Shown here one piece after another: positions 9,371-18,800 of a stretch of 53,961 nucleotides of DNA (positions are counted from its first letter, which is position 1; the number at the start of each line of letters is the position of its first letter). A program made the position numbers and the translations under genes. The DNA is taken from NCBI RefSeq assembly GCF_006937785.1, contig NZ_SJEE01000037.1, forward strand, positions 1-53,961. Direction: 5' to 3'. The stretch comes from Pseudanabaena sp. UWO311 (lineage in GTDB: Bacteria; Cyanobacteriota; Cyanobacteriia; Pseudanabaenales; Pseudanabaenaceae). The notes under the pieces are model-generated. The model was not told the origin of the DNA. It saw only the letters and a list, made by a program, of their open reading frames with translations, and ran no database searches.

Positions 9371-9985
9371 CTAATTTCTGAGTGCATTACGGAAGATATT
9401 TGCTGCTTCTAATCGTGAGTTTTGCGCCATTAAGACACAGCGAGTTAATAACTCTATGTCTAAGCCTGTAAGCTCTGGAATTTCACTATGGGAAATAGAC
9501 TCATAGTTGCGATCGCGTAAATGATAGAGACTAAATACGCCATCTTGCCAAAAACACACCTCAGGAATCTCCAAAGCTTGATAACGTTGTAGTTTTTTTT
9601 GGCTGCCGCTAGTAAATACTACTTCAAATACTAAATCAGGAGTAGGCTTTGATGTACCAAAACAATATGACTCGTCTGGTTCAACAGAAACCTCGCCTTC
9701 ACGCTGTTGAGTCATAGAACCTGTTGGCTCAAATTCGATATCGGTTTCTAAACAAAACAGTTCAATTAGAAAACCTATAATTGTTTTATAGAATTAGTGG
9801 GCGTATCCTAGCATGAGAATTTCGATTGTATCTTGGTAATAAAAAAGCCTGACTCTATTTGACTCGGCTAAACCTGCTTGGATTAGCTTAAACTGCTCCC
9901 AAGTAATACCCGAATACACTAGACGTTGATCTTTATCTTTCTCTTGTTTGCTAAAGATCTCTGTGCTAATTGGGGTTTGAGTCAT
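9371..9985 (-). pseudogene. Uma2-family endonuclease gene with an in-frame stop
   Basis: Two minus-strand frames, 9985-9794 and 9715-9371, lie in the same reading frame. They are separated by a single TAA at 9794-9796, after which coding resemblance continues at once (FYKTIIGFLIELFCLETDIE, then FEPTGSMTQQR). Joined, they give about 203 residues, the usual Uma2 (DUF820) length. The PD-(D/E)xK-type core is present as PDLVFEV, followed downstream by a Lys in SGSQKKLQRY. Uma2 genes are highly duplicated in cyanobacteria, and their role is unclear. The most likely original codon at the stop is Glu (GAA to TAA), because GxxHEF is common at this spot in the family. A sequencing error cannot be excluded. 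Confidence 0.85.
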
Positions 9986-10037
9986 AGTGACACCTTTATA
10001 ACTCTCACTAACATGACATTACTATATCTTAAAACCC

Positions 10038-10086
10038 AGAAAAATTTTTGAAAGCGTCACTTAGCGACGCTTTCAAAAATTTTTCT
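10038..10086. terminator. 21-bp palindrome after the TpsB gene
   Basis: The arms 10038-10058 and 10066-10086 are complementary around a 7-nt loop. It starts 17 nt after the TpsB stop (minus strand) and carries A/T runs at its outer ends, so it fits a terminator for that gene. AAAACCC lies just to its left, as in the larger palindrome family. Confidence 0.6.
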
Positions 10087-10102
10087 AAAATAGGCTCTAC
10101 AC

Positions 10103-11854
10103 TTAGAAACCTGTGAAATTGAGGTTGAAATACAGACCATTTTCTTGGGCTGTATTTCGACTATTTGGCACAGAAATTAAAGGGATACCATAATCGAGCC
10201 GAAGATCTAAAGTATTGCCAACTCGCCAACGTAAGCCCAAGCCAGTACCTAACAATGTATTAGAACTAGAGTTTGCTTCTCCAGAACTTGTCCATACGGC
10301 AGCCGCATCAACGAATGGGACAAGCTGCAATAGTCCTTCCCATTCAGGAACACGCAAGATCGGTAATCGCAACTCTGCGGATAGATTTATCCCATTATCT
10401 CCTAGCAACACATCCTGACGATAGCCGCGTAGGGTATCTTGTCCTCCAAACCCAATTTGCTCTGAAGGTAGCAAAGCGCGATCGCCAAATTGTAGATCGC
10501 CTCGTAGTAACAGAAAAGTATCAGGTGCTAGTAGATTTACATACTGCGACTGTCCACGCCATGAAACAAAGCGGCTATCAGGAAAGCTAGTATTTATATT
10601 AGAACCTAATACACCACCTAGTCCTAGACTAAACTGCGATCGCAAGGAGAGCACCGACTGACTAGAGCGCTGTGTGAATTCTTGAAAAGCTCGTAAAACC
10701 GCAATCTTAGTCACTCCATTATCATCGGCTCCTGCGGACAATGGAAAGGGAATTTTTAACAAACTAGTTAGACTTTCGCGATAGGAAGCTGTGAAGCCTA
10801 GCGCCAATTCTTGACTAGGAGTTTGCTCAATTGGCTGCCGAAAAGTAAAGTCATAGGATGTGGAATTCGCATAGATATCCAATATATTAAAAGGTTTTTC
10901 TAGAACGTTGCTATTGCCATTGTTAAACGCAAATGCGATCGTGCCATTGTAAGGATTAATAGGCAATGTATAACTGAGATCATAGGAATTACTGCCATCA
11001 GTGTTGCTATATCCCACACTTAGGGTATCGCCCAATCCAGTTAAATTGGCTTCGCTAACTTGGACTTTGCGACGCAACGAACCAACACTAGGAGCACGGT
11101 TATTATCTAGCGATAGTTGCGCGTTCAAAGACTTTGCTTCTCGAATCCGCACTTCGAGAATATTTTGCCCAGCTCGCGTTCCTGCGGATAGCTCAGCGGA
11201 TACACTCGCAATTAAGGGATTGATTTGGAGGACTTGTAAGGCTTGAATCAAGCGATCGCGGTTAAGTGGTGCGCCTGTAGCAATATTCATCCGCGATCGC
11301 ACATAGTCTGGACTTAAACGCTCAACCCCAGTAATTTTTATTTCTTCCAGCCCACCTTCAATTACTTGGATTTTGACTACACCATTCTGCAAATCTTGGG
11401 TAGGAATAAATGCTCCAGAAGTAATATATCCTCTATTTACGTACAAATCTGTAATCAGCGATCGGGCTTTTAACAGTTCTGAAAAAGTGATTGGGCGTTT
11501 CGTAAAGGGAAGTAGCACTTGATCTAGTTCTACTTGAGAAAATGCTGTACTACCTAAAACCTCAAACTTATTAACCGTGATCGTTCCAGTTACAGGTGTT
11601 TCGTTTTGAGGAGCGCGAGGCTCACGTGATGGATTTAATAATTCATCAGGAGAAGGTAGTGGTTTTGGCGTTTGGACAGGAGGCTGTGTCGAAGGCGATC
11701 GCAACGATGGCGTAATAATTTGTGGTGTTAGGGTATTAGCTCTTGTTTGCGCCAATATTGGCAAAGTAAACCCAATATAGCTAGTCAAGCCAAAGCTTAA
11801 ATTGACAATTAGCCCCGCGATTTTTAATCGTCCATAACTCTCCGACATAAACAC
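10103..11854 (-). CDS. TpsB outer-membrane transporter (ShlB/FhaC/HecB type)
   Basis: This 583-residue protein has an N-terminal signal region, a proline-rich linker (about 35-80), a POTRA_2 domain (about 85-165, starting TVNKFEVLGSTAF) and a second POTRA segment to about 245. A 16-strand beta-barrel follows. The conserved L6 loop motif appears as FGGQDTLRGYRQ near residue 480, and the chain ends in an aromatic residue (LNFTGF) as outer-membrane proteins do. It should form the pore that exports the TpsA at 3170-8494 by two-partner secretion. The frame opens with GTG at 11854, and an ATG two codons later (11848) is equally possible. The partner is encoded downstream on the same strand, separated by about 1.6 kb with the Uma2 relic. 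Confidence 0.93.
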   Translation of the reverse strand: MFMSESYGRLKIAGLIVNLSFGLTSYIGFTLPILAQTRANTLTPQIITPSLRSPSTQPPVQTPKPLPSPDELLNPSREPRAPQNETPVTGTITVNKFEVLGSTAFSQVELDQVLLPFTKRPITFSELLKARSLITDLYVNRGYITSGAFIPTQDLQNGVVKIQVIEGGLEEIKITGVERLSPDYVRSRMNIATGAPLNRDRLIQALQVLQINPLIASVSAELSAGTRAGQNILEVRIREAKSLNAQLSLDNNRAPSVGSLRRKVQVSEANLTGLGDTLSVGYSNTDGSNSYDLSYTLPINPYNGTIAFAFNNGNSNVLEKPFNILDIYANSTSYDFTFRQPIEQTPSQELALGFTASYRESLTSLLKIPFPLSAGADDNGVTKIAVLRAFQEFTQRSSQSVLSLRSQFSLGLGGVLGSNINTSFPDSRFVSWRGQSQYVNLLAPDTFLLLRGDLQFGDRALLPSEQIGFGGQDTLRGYRQDVLLGDNGINLSAELRLPILRVPEWEGLLQLVPFVDAAAVWTSSGEANSSSNTLLGTGLGLRWRVGNTLDLRLDYGIPLISVPNSRNTAQENGLYFNLNFTGF

Positions 11855-11926
11855 ATGTACCTACATAACTGCAATATTGATTTGCTGGACTGTAATTTAC
11901 TCGGATTATGTCATTTGAGCAAGTAT

Positions 11927-11981
11927 AAACCCAAGATAAAGAATAGCGGCGCAAAGCGCCGCTATTCTTTATCTTGGGTTT
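11927..11981. repeat. 55-nt perfect palindrome (variable-arm family)
   Basis: The arms 11927-11952 and 11956-11981 are 26 bp and perfectly complementary, with loop AAA. It begins AAACCCAAG and its centre is GCGGCGC-AAA-GCGCCGC. It lies upstream of the TpsB gene. Confidence 0.85.
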
Positions 11982-12001
11982 TATAGCCTTAGCCACTTTT
12001 A

Positions 12002-12076
12002 TCAAGACAAATCAAAACCCAAATAGTGAGAGGCTGTGCTTCGCGCAGCCTCTCACTATTTGGGTTTTATGTCCTA
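12002..12076. repeat. 55-nt palindrome with outer TGTCCTA end (variable-arm family)
   Basis: The core 12014-12068 has 26-bp arms with one G-T wobble and loop TTC. It starts AAAACCCAAATAG. The flanks AAGACA-AATC on the left and A-TGTCCTA on the right match those of the copy at 34435-34508, although the arm middle (GTGAGAGGCTG) is different. Confidence 0.85.
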
Positions 12077-12104
12077 ACAAGAATGGCGACAGCTATATAA
12101 AGAC

Positions 12105-12131
12105 GAGAGGCGGCGCGAAGCGCCACCTCTC
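12105..12131. terminator. GGCGC/GCGCC hairpin followed by A/T tract
   Basis: The 12-bp arms (12105-12116 and 12120-12131) have one mismatch and loop GAA. It sits 10 nt after the stop of the Rad52-like gene (minus strand). The core is the same as in the palindrome family, and a terminator role is likely. Confidence 0.55.
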
Positions 12132-12141
12132 ATTTTTGGAG

Positions 12142-12723
12142 CTATGTTTGGCGAGTCATCAAATTAGTAAGACTTGCTAAAGCCTTGAAACCGCGTTTCA
12201 TTTTTTGCTTACGCTGAATCTTACGAAGAATACTGACCACAGCCTCTAAGTCATGTTTATCGTCTGGAGGTTTCTTGGTACGAAGATGTTTGAAGGGGAG
12301 AATGACCCCAAAATGAACGGCAGCATTGCAAAAAGCATTGAGCATGGCTCGCTCAGGTGCATGAACGCCAATCGTAGAAGATCCTACTTGAATTAAACAG
12401 CCTTTATCACTACCTGTTGCCTCACGAGTAATATCACCAATAGTTAGGAAACAACGCATGGTGATGTAGTCCGATACTGCTACAGGTGAAGAAAAGCTAA
12501 CCTGCCAATTTCCTTTGAGTGCATCTAGGCGCGAACAAAGCATTTGCCAAACAGCAAAGAACTCAGAAGAAGAGTTATCGCCAACAATATTTTCAGATAT
12601 ACCAAATGAACGAGCCTTGGAGGCAGATAAGGATAGGATCGGTGCAGAAGCGTCAGGAAGGCGATTCATAGACAAGACCAAAAACTCTTTGATTAATGTA
12701 CGATAATCAAAGCCAAATGTCAT
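12142..12723 (-). CDS. Rad52/DdrA-like single-strand annealing protein (tentative)
   Basis: This 193-residue protein has no annotation I recognise with certainty. Residues 61-145 follow the layout of DdrA/Rad52-family DNA annealing proteins: SRLDA followed by a Trp (NW), then a strand segment with LTIGDITREATG, then an Ala-rich helix ERAMLNAFCNAAVHFGV. In DdrA the matching segments are RLDAVCPDAW, LTVLGVTREDIG and ALKRCAVQFGIG (from memory). The C-terminus is basic (RKIQRKQKMKRG), which suits nucleic-acid binding. The gene lies 93 nt downstream of a UmuD-like gene on the same strand, so an SOS or repair link is plausible. The start at ATG 12723 has GGGGG close by; an inner ATG at residue 19 is an alternative. 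Confidence 0.5.
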   Translation of the reverse strand: MTFGFDYRTLIKEFLVLSMNRLPDASAPILSLSASKARSFGISENIVGDNSSSEFFAVWQMLCSRLDALKGNWQVSFSSPVAVSDYITMRCFLTIGDITREATGSDKGCLIQVGSSTIGVHAPERAMLNAFCNAAVHFGVILPFKHLRTKKPPDDKHDLEAVVSILRKIQRKQKMKRGFKALASLTNLMTRQT

Positions 12724-12816
12724 CCCCCATTTATAGGCAAAATATTGGTTTAAACTACTTAAACAATATTTTTACTAGTTTTTGCTGCCTCTACATCTCT
12801 ATAGCTTGTATTTTCA

Positions 12817-13392
12817 CTAGAGGGCATGAATTACGTTTGTGACTACTCCCCAAATATGTAGCTCCACATTTTCGCCTATTTCAATGGGCTGAAAATTCGG
12901 ATTTTCAGGCATTAGCCATAATTTGTTCCGATGTTTACGCAGACGTTTCACGGTTAACTCTCCATCGACTACGGCGATGACTACCTTGCCACTGATGGCT
13001 TCAAGGGAGCGATCGACTACAAGTAAGTCACGGGGATGGATACCCGCATCTTGCATTGATTCTCCGACTACGCGAACCAAAAAGGTGGAGTCAGGATGTT
13101 TCACAAGATGGCGATTGAGATCTATTTTGCCTTCTATATAATCCTCGGTTGGGGCAGGAAGTCCTGCGGCAACGGGATTGAGATAGAGTGGCACTCGACA
13201 TTTTGTAAAGTTGTCTGTTTTAAAAATAGATGAGACAAGGGTTGCTGGTTCTACCTGTTGCGGATCTCTAGCGAGTGCTTCTAAAATTTCATCAGCAAGG
13301 CTAATTGGTAACCGCACAGCCTTTGTTGTTTCGTTGTATTTGCCAGTACCAGCAGGACGACCTGCTCCCTGACGTTTCCCACCACGCGGCAT
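12817..13392 (-). CDS. umuD: UmuD-like S24 self-cleaving peptidase
   Basis: I place the start at ATG 13392, preceded by GGAG at good spacing; the longer frame opens with TTG. The 191-residue protein has a basic, Gly-rich N-terminus (PRGGKRQGAGRPAG), a short TKAVRLP segment like a ribbon-helix-helix strand, a self-cleavage site Ala76-Gly77 (VAAGLPAP), and the S24 dyad Ser112 (VGESMQDAG) and Lys149 (GELTVKRL). UmuD-type proteins are cleaved on RecA filaments and serve DNA polymerase V. No umuC is next to it. The AT-rich upstream DNA and the long N-terminal region leave open a LexA-like regulator role. Confidence 0.85.
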   Translation of the reverse strand: MPRGGKRQGAGRPAGTGKYNETTKAVRLPISLADEILEALARDPQQVEPATLVSSIFKTDNFTKCRVPLYLNPVAAGLPAPTEDYIEGKIDLNRHLVKHPDSTFLVRVVGESMQDAGIHPRDLLVVDRSLEAISGKVVIAVVDGELTVKRLRKHRNKLWLMPENPNFQPIEIGENVELHIWGVVTNVIHAL

Positions 13393-13508
13393 AGTATTCT
13401 CCAAAGGTTATTTACATGTGTACTGCGATCGCTACAGTTGCACGAATATTGTACGCTAATCATATGATTTAATCGCCTATATGTCATATGTAAATTAATT
13501 GTTGCTTG

Positions 13509-13607
13509 GGATCGCAAATTAAATAACTTGCAATACTCAAAACCCAATATTGATCAGGCGTGCAAAGCCCGCCTGATCAATATTGGGTTTTATTTAATTT
13601 GCGATCC
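13509..13607. repeat. Nested double palindrome
   Basis: The outer arms 13509-13524 and 13592-13607 (16 bp) are perfectly complementary. Inside, a 53-nt palindrome at 13539-13591 has 25-bp arms with one mismatch and loop AAA, beginning AAAACCCAATATTG. It lies between the umuD-like gene and the TOPRIM gene. Confidence 0.85.
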
Positions 13608-13615
13608 TTAAACAT

Positions 13616-14257
13616 CTAAATCCATTGATGAAGTATTAGTATATTTTTAAGTTCTTTTTCTAGTTCTCTGAAAGCCGATAAATTTCTTAATGGCTCAAAA
13701 TCATCAATCTCCTCGGCTATTCTTACGCAATAGTTTGAAGGAATATTAACTTTTTTCCCACGTCTGCTTGGAAAACTTGCATTAATCAGACTCTCTTCAA
13801 GTCTTCTTTTAGGATCAACTATTTTTTCGATTTCAGAAATCTTTGGCAAACTTAAATCTTTTATACCACTAGGATTTCCTATCACTTTCCGAATAGCATC
13901 TTCATTAAAAAGAAGCCAAGATTCAATCATCTTGATGGGAATAACACAAACTATTGGAGGTAGCAACTTTCTTTTGACAAGTTTTTCTGCTTTGCGAATT
14001 TCCTTTGTGCGGGTTTTAATTGGGGTTTCATCGGATTCAGCATCTCGATGGATGAACAAAATGTCACATGGGAACAAATCTAACGCGATCGCAATTTTAT
14101 CTTGCAATTTCTTGGGAGGAGTTCGCAAATTCCCTAAAATTGGCAATTGAGGTTCAGGTGTATTAACTCCTAAATTTATTAAAAGCCAAGTCAGGATTGG
14201 TATTAAAGCGTCATCTGTACGTCCATCGGCAATAAGTGTAAATTTAAAATCTTTCAT
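13616..14257 (-). CDS. TOPRIM-type protein (DUF4276/DUF4435-like), partner of the AAA ATPase
   Basis: This is a 213-residue protein. Near its N-terminus IADGRTDDALIP resembles the EGxTE motif that opens TOPRIM domains. LFIHRDAESDE at about 68-77 gives the acidic DxD/DxE motif, and IPIKMIESWLLFNEDAI matches the vP-x-x-EaWLL motif of OLD-like TOPRIM families. Such domains cut or bind nucleic acid with metal ions. The ATG overlaps the stop of the upstream ATPase gene (ATGA), showing translational coupling. ATPase plus TOPRIM pairs are a known theme in phage defence (OLD, Gabija, PARIS). The first motif carries Asp in place of the usual Glu, so activity needs testing. Confidence 0.65.
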   Translation of the reverse strand: MKDFKFTLIADGRTDDALIPILTWLLINLGVNTPEPQLPILGNLRTPPKKLQDKIAIALDLFPCDILFIHRDAESDETPIKTRTKEIRKAEKLVKRKLLPPIVCVIPIKMIESWLLFNEDAIRKVIGNPSGIKDLSLPKISEIEKIVDPKRRLEESLINASFPSRRGKKVNIPSNYCVRIAEEIDDFEPLRNLSAFRELEKELKNILILHQWI

Positions 14258-15813
14258 GACTCTAGGATAGCCTCCATAAATCCAGTGATATATGGCTGTA
14301 TATCTGGTCTGTCTACCACCCTAGATCTCTTCTTAGGCTTAATTTTCGAGCTTCCATTACTATAGCTGTCTATCTCTTCATTAGAAGCTACTGGATTGAG
14401 ATAACCAAGCAATCTACCTTTTGCGACAATATTTGTCGTCTCATCTTGAGTCCGCCAAGTGCCATCTAAACAACTAAATCTAACCCCTTTATATCGTTTG
14501 CGATTATTAACTATCTCTTTTAACTCTGCAATAACAAGACTATCATCTGGAACTTGCAATACAACCGCAGGAGAATGAGTGTTAATGATGACTTGACGCA
14601 AAGGATTGTCGATGTCAACTGGCTCATTAACGTCTGTAGCAATACTCTGTAGAAGCTTTAAGATTGCAGGTATACGCTCAGGATGAATGCCATTTTCAGG
14701 CTCTTCTAAACAGAGTAAACCTTGAGTTTCATGATCGAGGTTTAGTACAGCTAATGCCAGAAACCTCAAAGTTCCGTCACTCAAAGCTCTAGCAGGATGG
14801 AAAGTGCCATCACGACCTTGAACCATTAAAGTCAAAAGCTGACGTTTTTCATCGCGATCAATACTTACACTTTTAACATCATTAATCAATTCAGCAAGCG
14901 TATTTGCAACTTGAGAATAAACTTGCTCTCCCGTATCATCGATAGATTCTTGGCTTAAGTTTTCCTGATCGTTAAACATAGCAAGTCGATATAGGGTAGC
15001 AGGTAGATGAGAGCCATCCATACCAAGTACTGAGTCAGACATAAACGCATCTGGTTTTCTTAAGGAAGCGGGTTCAAGTTGCAAAATGCGCCAAGACTGC
15101 ATTTCTCTTTTTGCTAATAGTACGGTTGGACTCTCGACTGCATTTGACTCTGAGAGAGCAGTTCTTGGCAATGTTTTTGCTAAAAACCTCCTTGTTTTGC
15201 CAACAGCACCTCCTCCCCCTCTTCCGCTACTACCACTATCTTGATGAACTCTAATTTTTCTATTGTTATTATCATTCTCCTCCTGTTCCGTAGAGATATA
15301 CTCTCCGCGAGATCGACGAATAAATAAAGAATCAATCCATTCTTCCGTATGTTGAAAAAGAAGATTTTCCGCAAGTTCTAATTTGTTGATTCGTATAAGT
15401 TCTTCTTTTATTATTTCCAATGTCCCTAAAGGTTTGAGGAAGTTCTGTTCAGGACGATAAGCAATGATCAAAGTATAACGAAGAAACGTGCTACTAGCCT
15501 TCGCTTCCTGTCCTAAATCATCTATACCATGACTAGATATAATCATTTCAGCTTCAAAGCTCATTTCTGTATCATAGTCATCTCCTACTCGATGAAAGAG
15601 GCTGCGTACATCAGTAGATCTTCCGCCTTCATCTCGGATTGAGCGAGCGGCTTCGATTAAAGATCGATCGCTTAGAGCACTTAAGAACTGAATAGCATCA
15701 AAAAGATTGGACTTCCCTACTCCATTAGCTCCCGCAATACAAGTAAATGGAGAAAAACGGATATCCACATCCATTAGATTTTTAAAGCCAGATACTTTTA
15801 AACGTGTAAGCAT
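14254..15813 (-). CDS. AAA/SMC-like ATPase (AAA_21 type)
   Basis: This 519-residue protein opens like RecF/OLD-type ATPases (LTRLKVSGFKNL). Walker A is GANGVGKS at residues 28-35. An ABC-like signature is seen in ALSDGTLRFLALAVL, Walker B in LLCLEEPENGIHP, and a C-terminal H-loop in INTHSP. The middle holds a low-complexity Gly-rich loop (SGSSGRGGGGAVG). The start ATG follows AGGAAG, which overlaps the stop of the SNF2 gene 9 nt away, so the mRNA is likely shared. Its TGA overlaps the next ATG. These features and the TOPRIM partner point to a nucleic-acid-sensing or cutting complex. Confidence 0.88.
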   Translation of the reverse strand: MLTRLKVSGFKNLMDVDIRFSPFTCIAGANGVGKSNLFDAIQFLSALSDRSLIEAARSIRDEGGRSTDVRSLFHRVGDDYDTEMSFEAEMIISSHGIDDLGQEAKASSTFLRYTLIIAYRPEQNFLKPLGTLEIIKEELIRINKLELAENLLFQHTEEWIDSLFIRRSRGEYISTEQEENDNNNRKIRVHQDSGSSGRGGGGAVGKTRRFLAKTLPRTALSESNAVESPTVLLAKREMQSWRILQLEPASLRKPDAFMSDSVLGMDGSHLPATLYRLAMFNDQENLSQESIDDTGEQVYSQVANTLAELINDVKSVSIDRDEKRQLLTLMVQGRDGTFHPARALSDGTLRFLALAVLNLDHETQGLLCLEEPENGIHPERIPAILKLLQSIATDVNEPVDIDNPLRQVIINTHSPAVVLQVPDDSLVIAELKEIVNNRKRYKGVRFSCLDGTWRTQDETTNIVAKGRLLGYLNPVASNEEIDSYSNGSSKIKPKKRSRVVDRPDIQPYITGFMEAILES

Positions 15814-15822
15814 AATATCTTC

Positions 15823-18800
15823 CTAAATCTCATTAATCAATTGTAGCAACGCATCAGTCGTCACCTTGCCGCTCATATCCGTACCTTCCAGCAAGCTATC
15901 CGCCAGATCGCGCTTATGAGTATGCAGATCAACAATCTTCTCCTCGATCGTACCCTTAGCCACAAGGCGATAAATCGTCACAGGGCGCTTTTGACCGATG
16001 CGATGGGCGCGATCGCTAGCTTGATCTTCCACCGCAGGATTCCACCAAGGATCCATATGAATTACATAATCGGCAGCCGTGAGATTTAGCCCCGTACCGC
16101 CAGCTTTGAGGCTAATGAGGAAGACATCACCTTCACCTGCTTGGAAAGCTTCTACGCGCTTTTTGCGATCTTTTGCAGGAGTACTACCATCGAGATATTG
16201 ATAGCTGATCTTTTGAGAATCTAGATAATCGCGAATGATATGTAGATGATCGACAAATTGGCTGAATACTAGCGCCTTGTGCTTATTATCCAGCAATTCA
16301 CTGACCACTTCACCGAAAAGCTGAAGCTTAGAACTTGGTAGAGGAATATCGGGTCTGACCAGCTTGGTATTGCAACAGGCGCGACGCAATTTCATGATTT
16401 CCGCGAGAACTTGAAGATGCTTCTGTCCAGCATTTGCCTCAGTACTGGTTAATTTTGCAACTGCCTCACGACGGAGGGCTTCGTAAAAGGCGAGTTCCTC
16501 TTTAGTAAGTTCCACTTGTAGCGTTACTTCAGTGCGCGATGGGAGCTCTTGTAGTACTTGATTTTTAGTGCGGCGGAGAATGAAAGGCTGGATTAACTTT
16601 TTGAGTTGATTGCGGGCTTCTCTGTCCTGCGATCGCTCGATCGGGTTAGCATAGTTCGTATTGAAATTATCAAGGGAACCAAGTAGCCCTGGGTTAATAA
16701 ACCGAAATAGATTCCAAAGTTCACCGAGATGGTTCTCGATTGGTGTGCCAGTGGTGATTAGTTTGAAACCGCTTTGGAGATTCATCGCTGCTTGCGATCG
16801 CTTAGTTGCTGTGTTTTTAATTGCTTGCGCCTCATCCAGCACGACCGTTTGCCATTCGACTTTAGCCAGCATTTCCCCAACTTCTTCTTGTTGGAGCAAC
16901 CCGTAGCTGCAAATCACCATATCAAAGGGCTGGAGATTGTCTAATACCTTTTGGCGATCGCCTGTACCAAACACAATCACATTTAAGGTTGGCGCAAATT
17001 TGGCGGCTTCACCGATCCAGTTCATACAAACAGAAGTTGGCGCGACAATCATCGTTGGACCTTGCGGAGCGCGAGTGAGGATCAAGGCAAGAGATTGCAA
17101 GGTTTTACCTAAGCCCATGTCATCGGCTAAGCAAGCGCCAACACCCCAATGCGCCAGCCTTGCTAACCAAGCAAATCCATCGATTTGGTAATCTCGTAAA
17201 TCTGCTAATAATGTCGATGGTAACTGCGGTTCAAAGTTCCGCATCTCCTTGATTCTTTTGACATGGGCTTTCCAATGCTTATCGGATTTAAGATCATCGA
17301 TTTCATCCACAAAATCTTCTAACGCTAATGCGGCTAGAGGATGGAATCTTGTGCCTTTGCCATGTTTCTCAGATAGACGACGGAACTCATCGAGTCGATT
17401 GCGAAACTGCTGAGTTAAAGCAATAAATTGACCATCACCAAGGGGAATAAAACGGCTAGGGGTTTTATCTAGTAGCTCCAATAGGTGCTGCATATCTAGC
17501 ACTTTGTCATCGCCCAAGCGTAATTCGCCTTCAGCCGAGAACCAATCACGGCTTTGATTGATCGACATCCTGAAATCACCAAAGCCAGCCCGATGACTAA
17601 TTTTCATCTTCTCGCCTTCTGGCCATTCCAAGACAATGCGATCGCCTAATGCTTGCAGTTCCAGTAATAATTCCAAACAGAATTCAGGATCGTCAATTGT
17701 CCATTCACTCTCATGCTCTTCAAAATTTTCTAATGTCAGACAAGCTGCGATCGCTTCATTGGCAAGTTTTTTCTCTTCTTTTAAATTACGAGTTGCTTGC
17801 AAGCGCTTCCCATCGATTTCAGCTAGTACTGTTGCGCCACCTGCCCCTGGACGATAGTATGCCCCTGCATTAGCAAAGGGACGCGCTAATATAGCCACCT
17901 TCAATCCATTCCCCGCAGGCAAAATATGGACATGGGGCTTGCTATCCGATGGCACTTCCTCAGCGTCACTGACACCACCACCAATATCGGAATGCACAGT
18001 CACAATCGAAGAGATCCCATGAATTGCCGCAAGTACTTTATCTTTAGCAGCTACAGGAATTTCGAGGCGGTTTTTTCTGCCAATAATTTCGGTGATGCGG
18101 CGATGGGATTCATTCACCTGTGTCACTTTTAGGCGCGTGGGGCTTTCCTTGGTGACAACAAAATTTTGCCCATCCTTTAATTGTGGCGAAAATTCTAAAA
18201 TTAGGCGATCGCCTTTTCCTGCCTTGACTAATAACTCTGGTTCACCCTTGGCAATATCGACACGAGTAGTTGGTGAATCTTCCCAAAATACTAAGGGATG
18301 CCCAACTAAGGCACAGATGGTATCTTCGTCAAATTCATATTGGCTCTGTCCATAATATCCGTGATAGGAATAGACCTGCACATGGGAACATACAGCAATA
18401 TCCTGCAGAGTCATATAAGGGAACTCATGCACAGACTCTTTTAGCCGTTTCACTGCGATATTCCGCCCTGCACTCCATACGCCCTTAGCGTTGATTTTCT
18501 GTTCTCTCGGCTGGATCGTACATAAGCCCTTATTAAAGGTAATAAACCATACCAAACGCTGCGGTGAAGTATTGGCTGATTTTGTTTGTTCCTGTGGCGA
18601 CTTGCTGAGATTCAGTAAAGCATTTAGGCTCAGTTCCCAAGTCTCTTGAGGACGAATCAAGTTGACAATAGTGGGGATTTGGTTCCCTTGTCGCAACTTT
18701 TGAGCATGTTTCTGATGAATAGAATTAGTTGCCAGTTCTCCAAGTAATTCTGCTGTTTCCATTGACAGCCAGTGATATCCAGCATTAACTGATTGCTTCA

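Noticed and set aside
16661-18488. Plus-strand frames inside the SNF2 gene
   Set aside because: Shadows of a well-supported helicase gene on the other strand.
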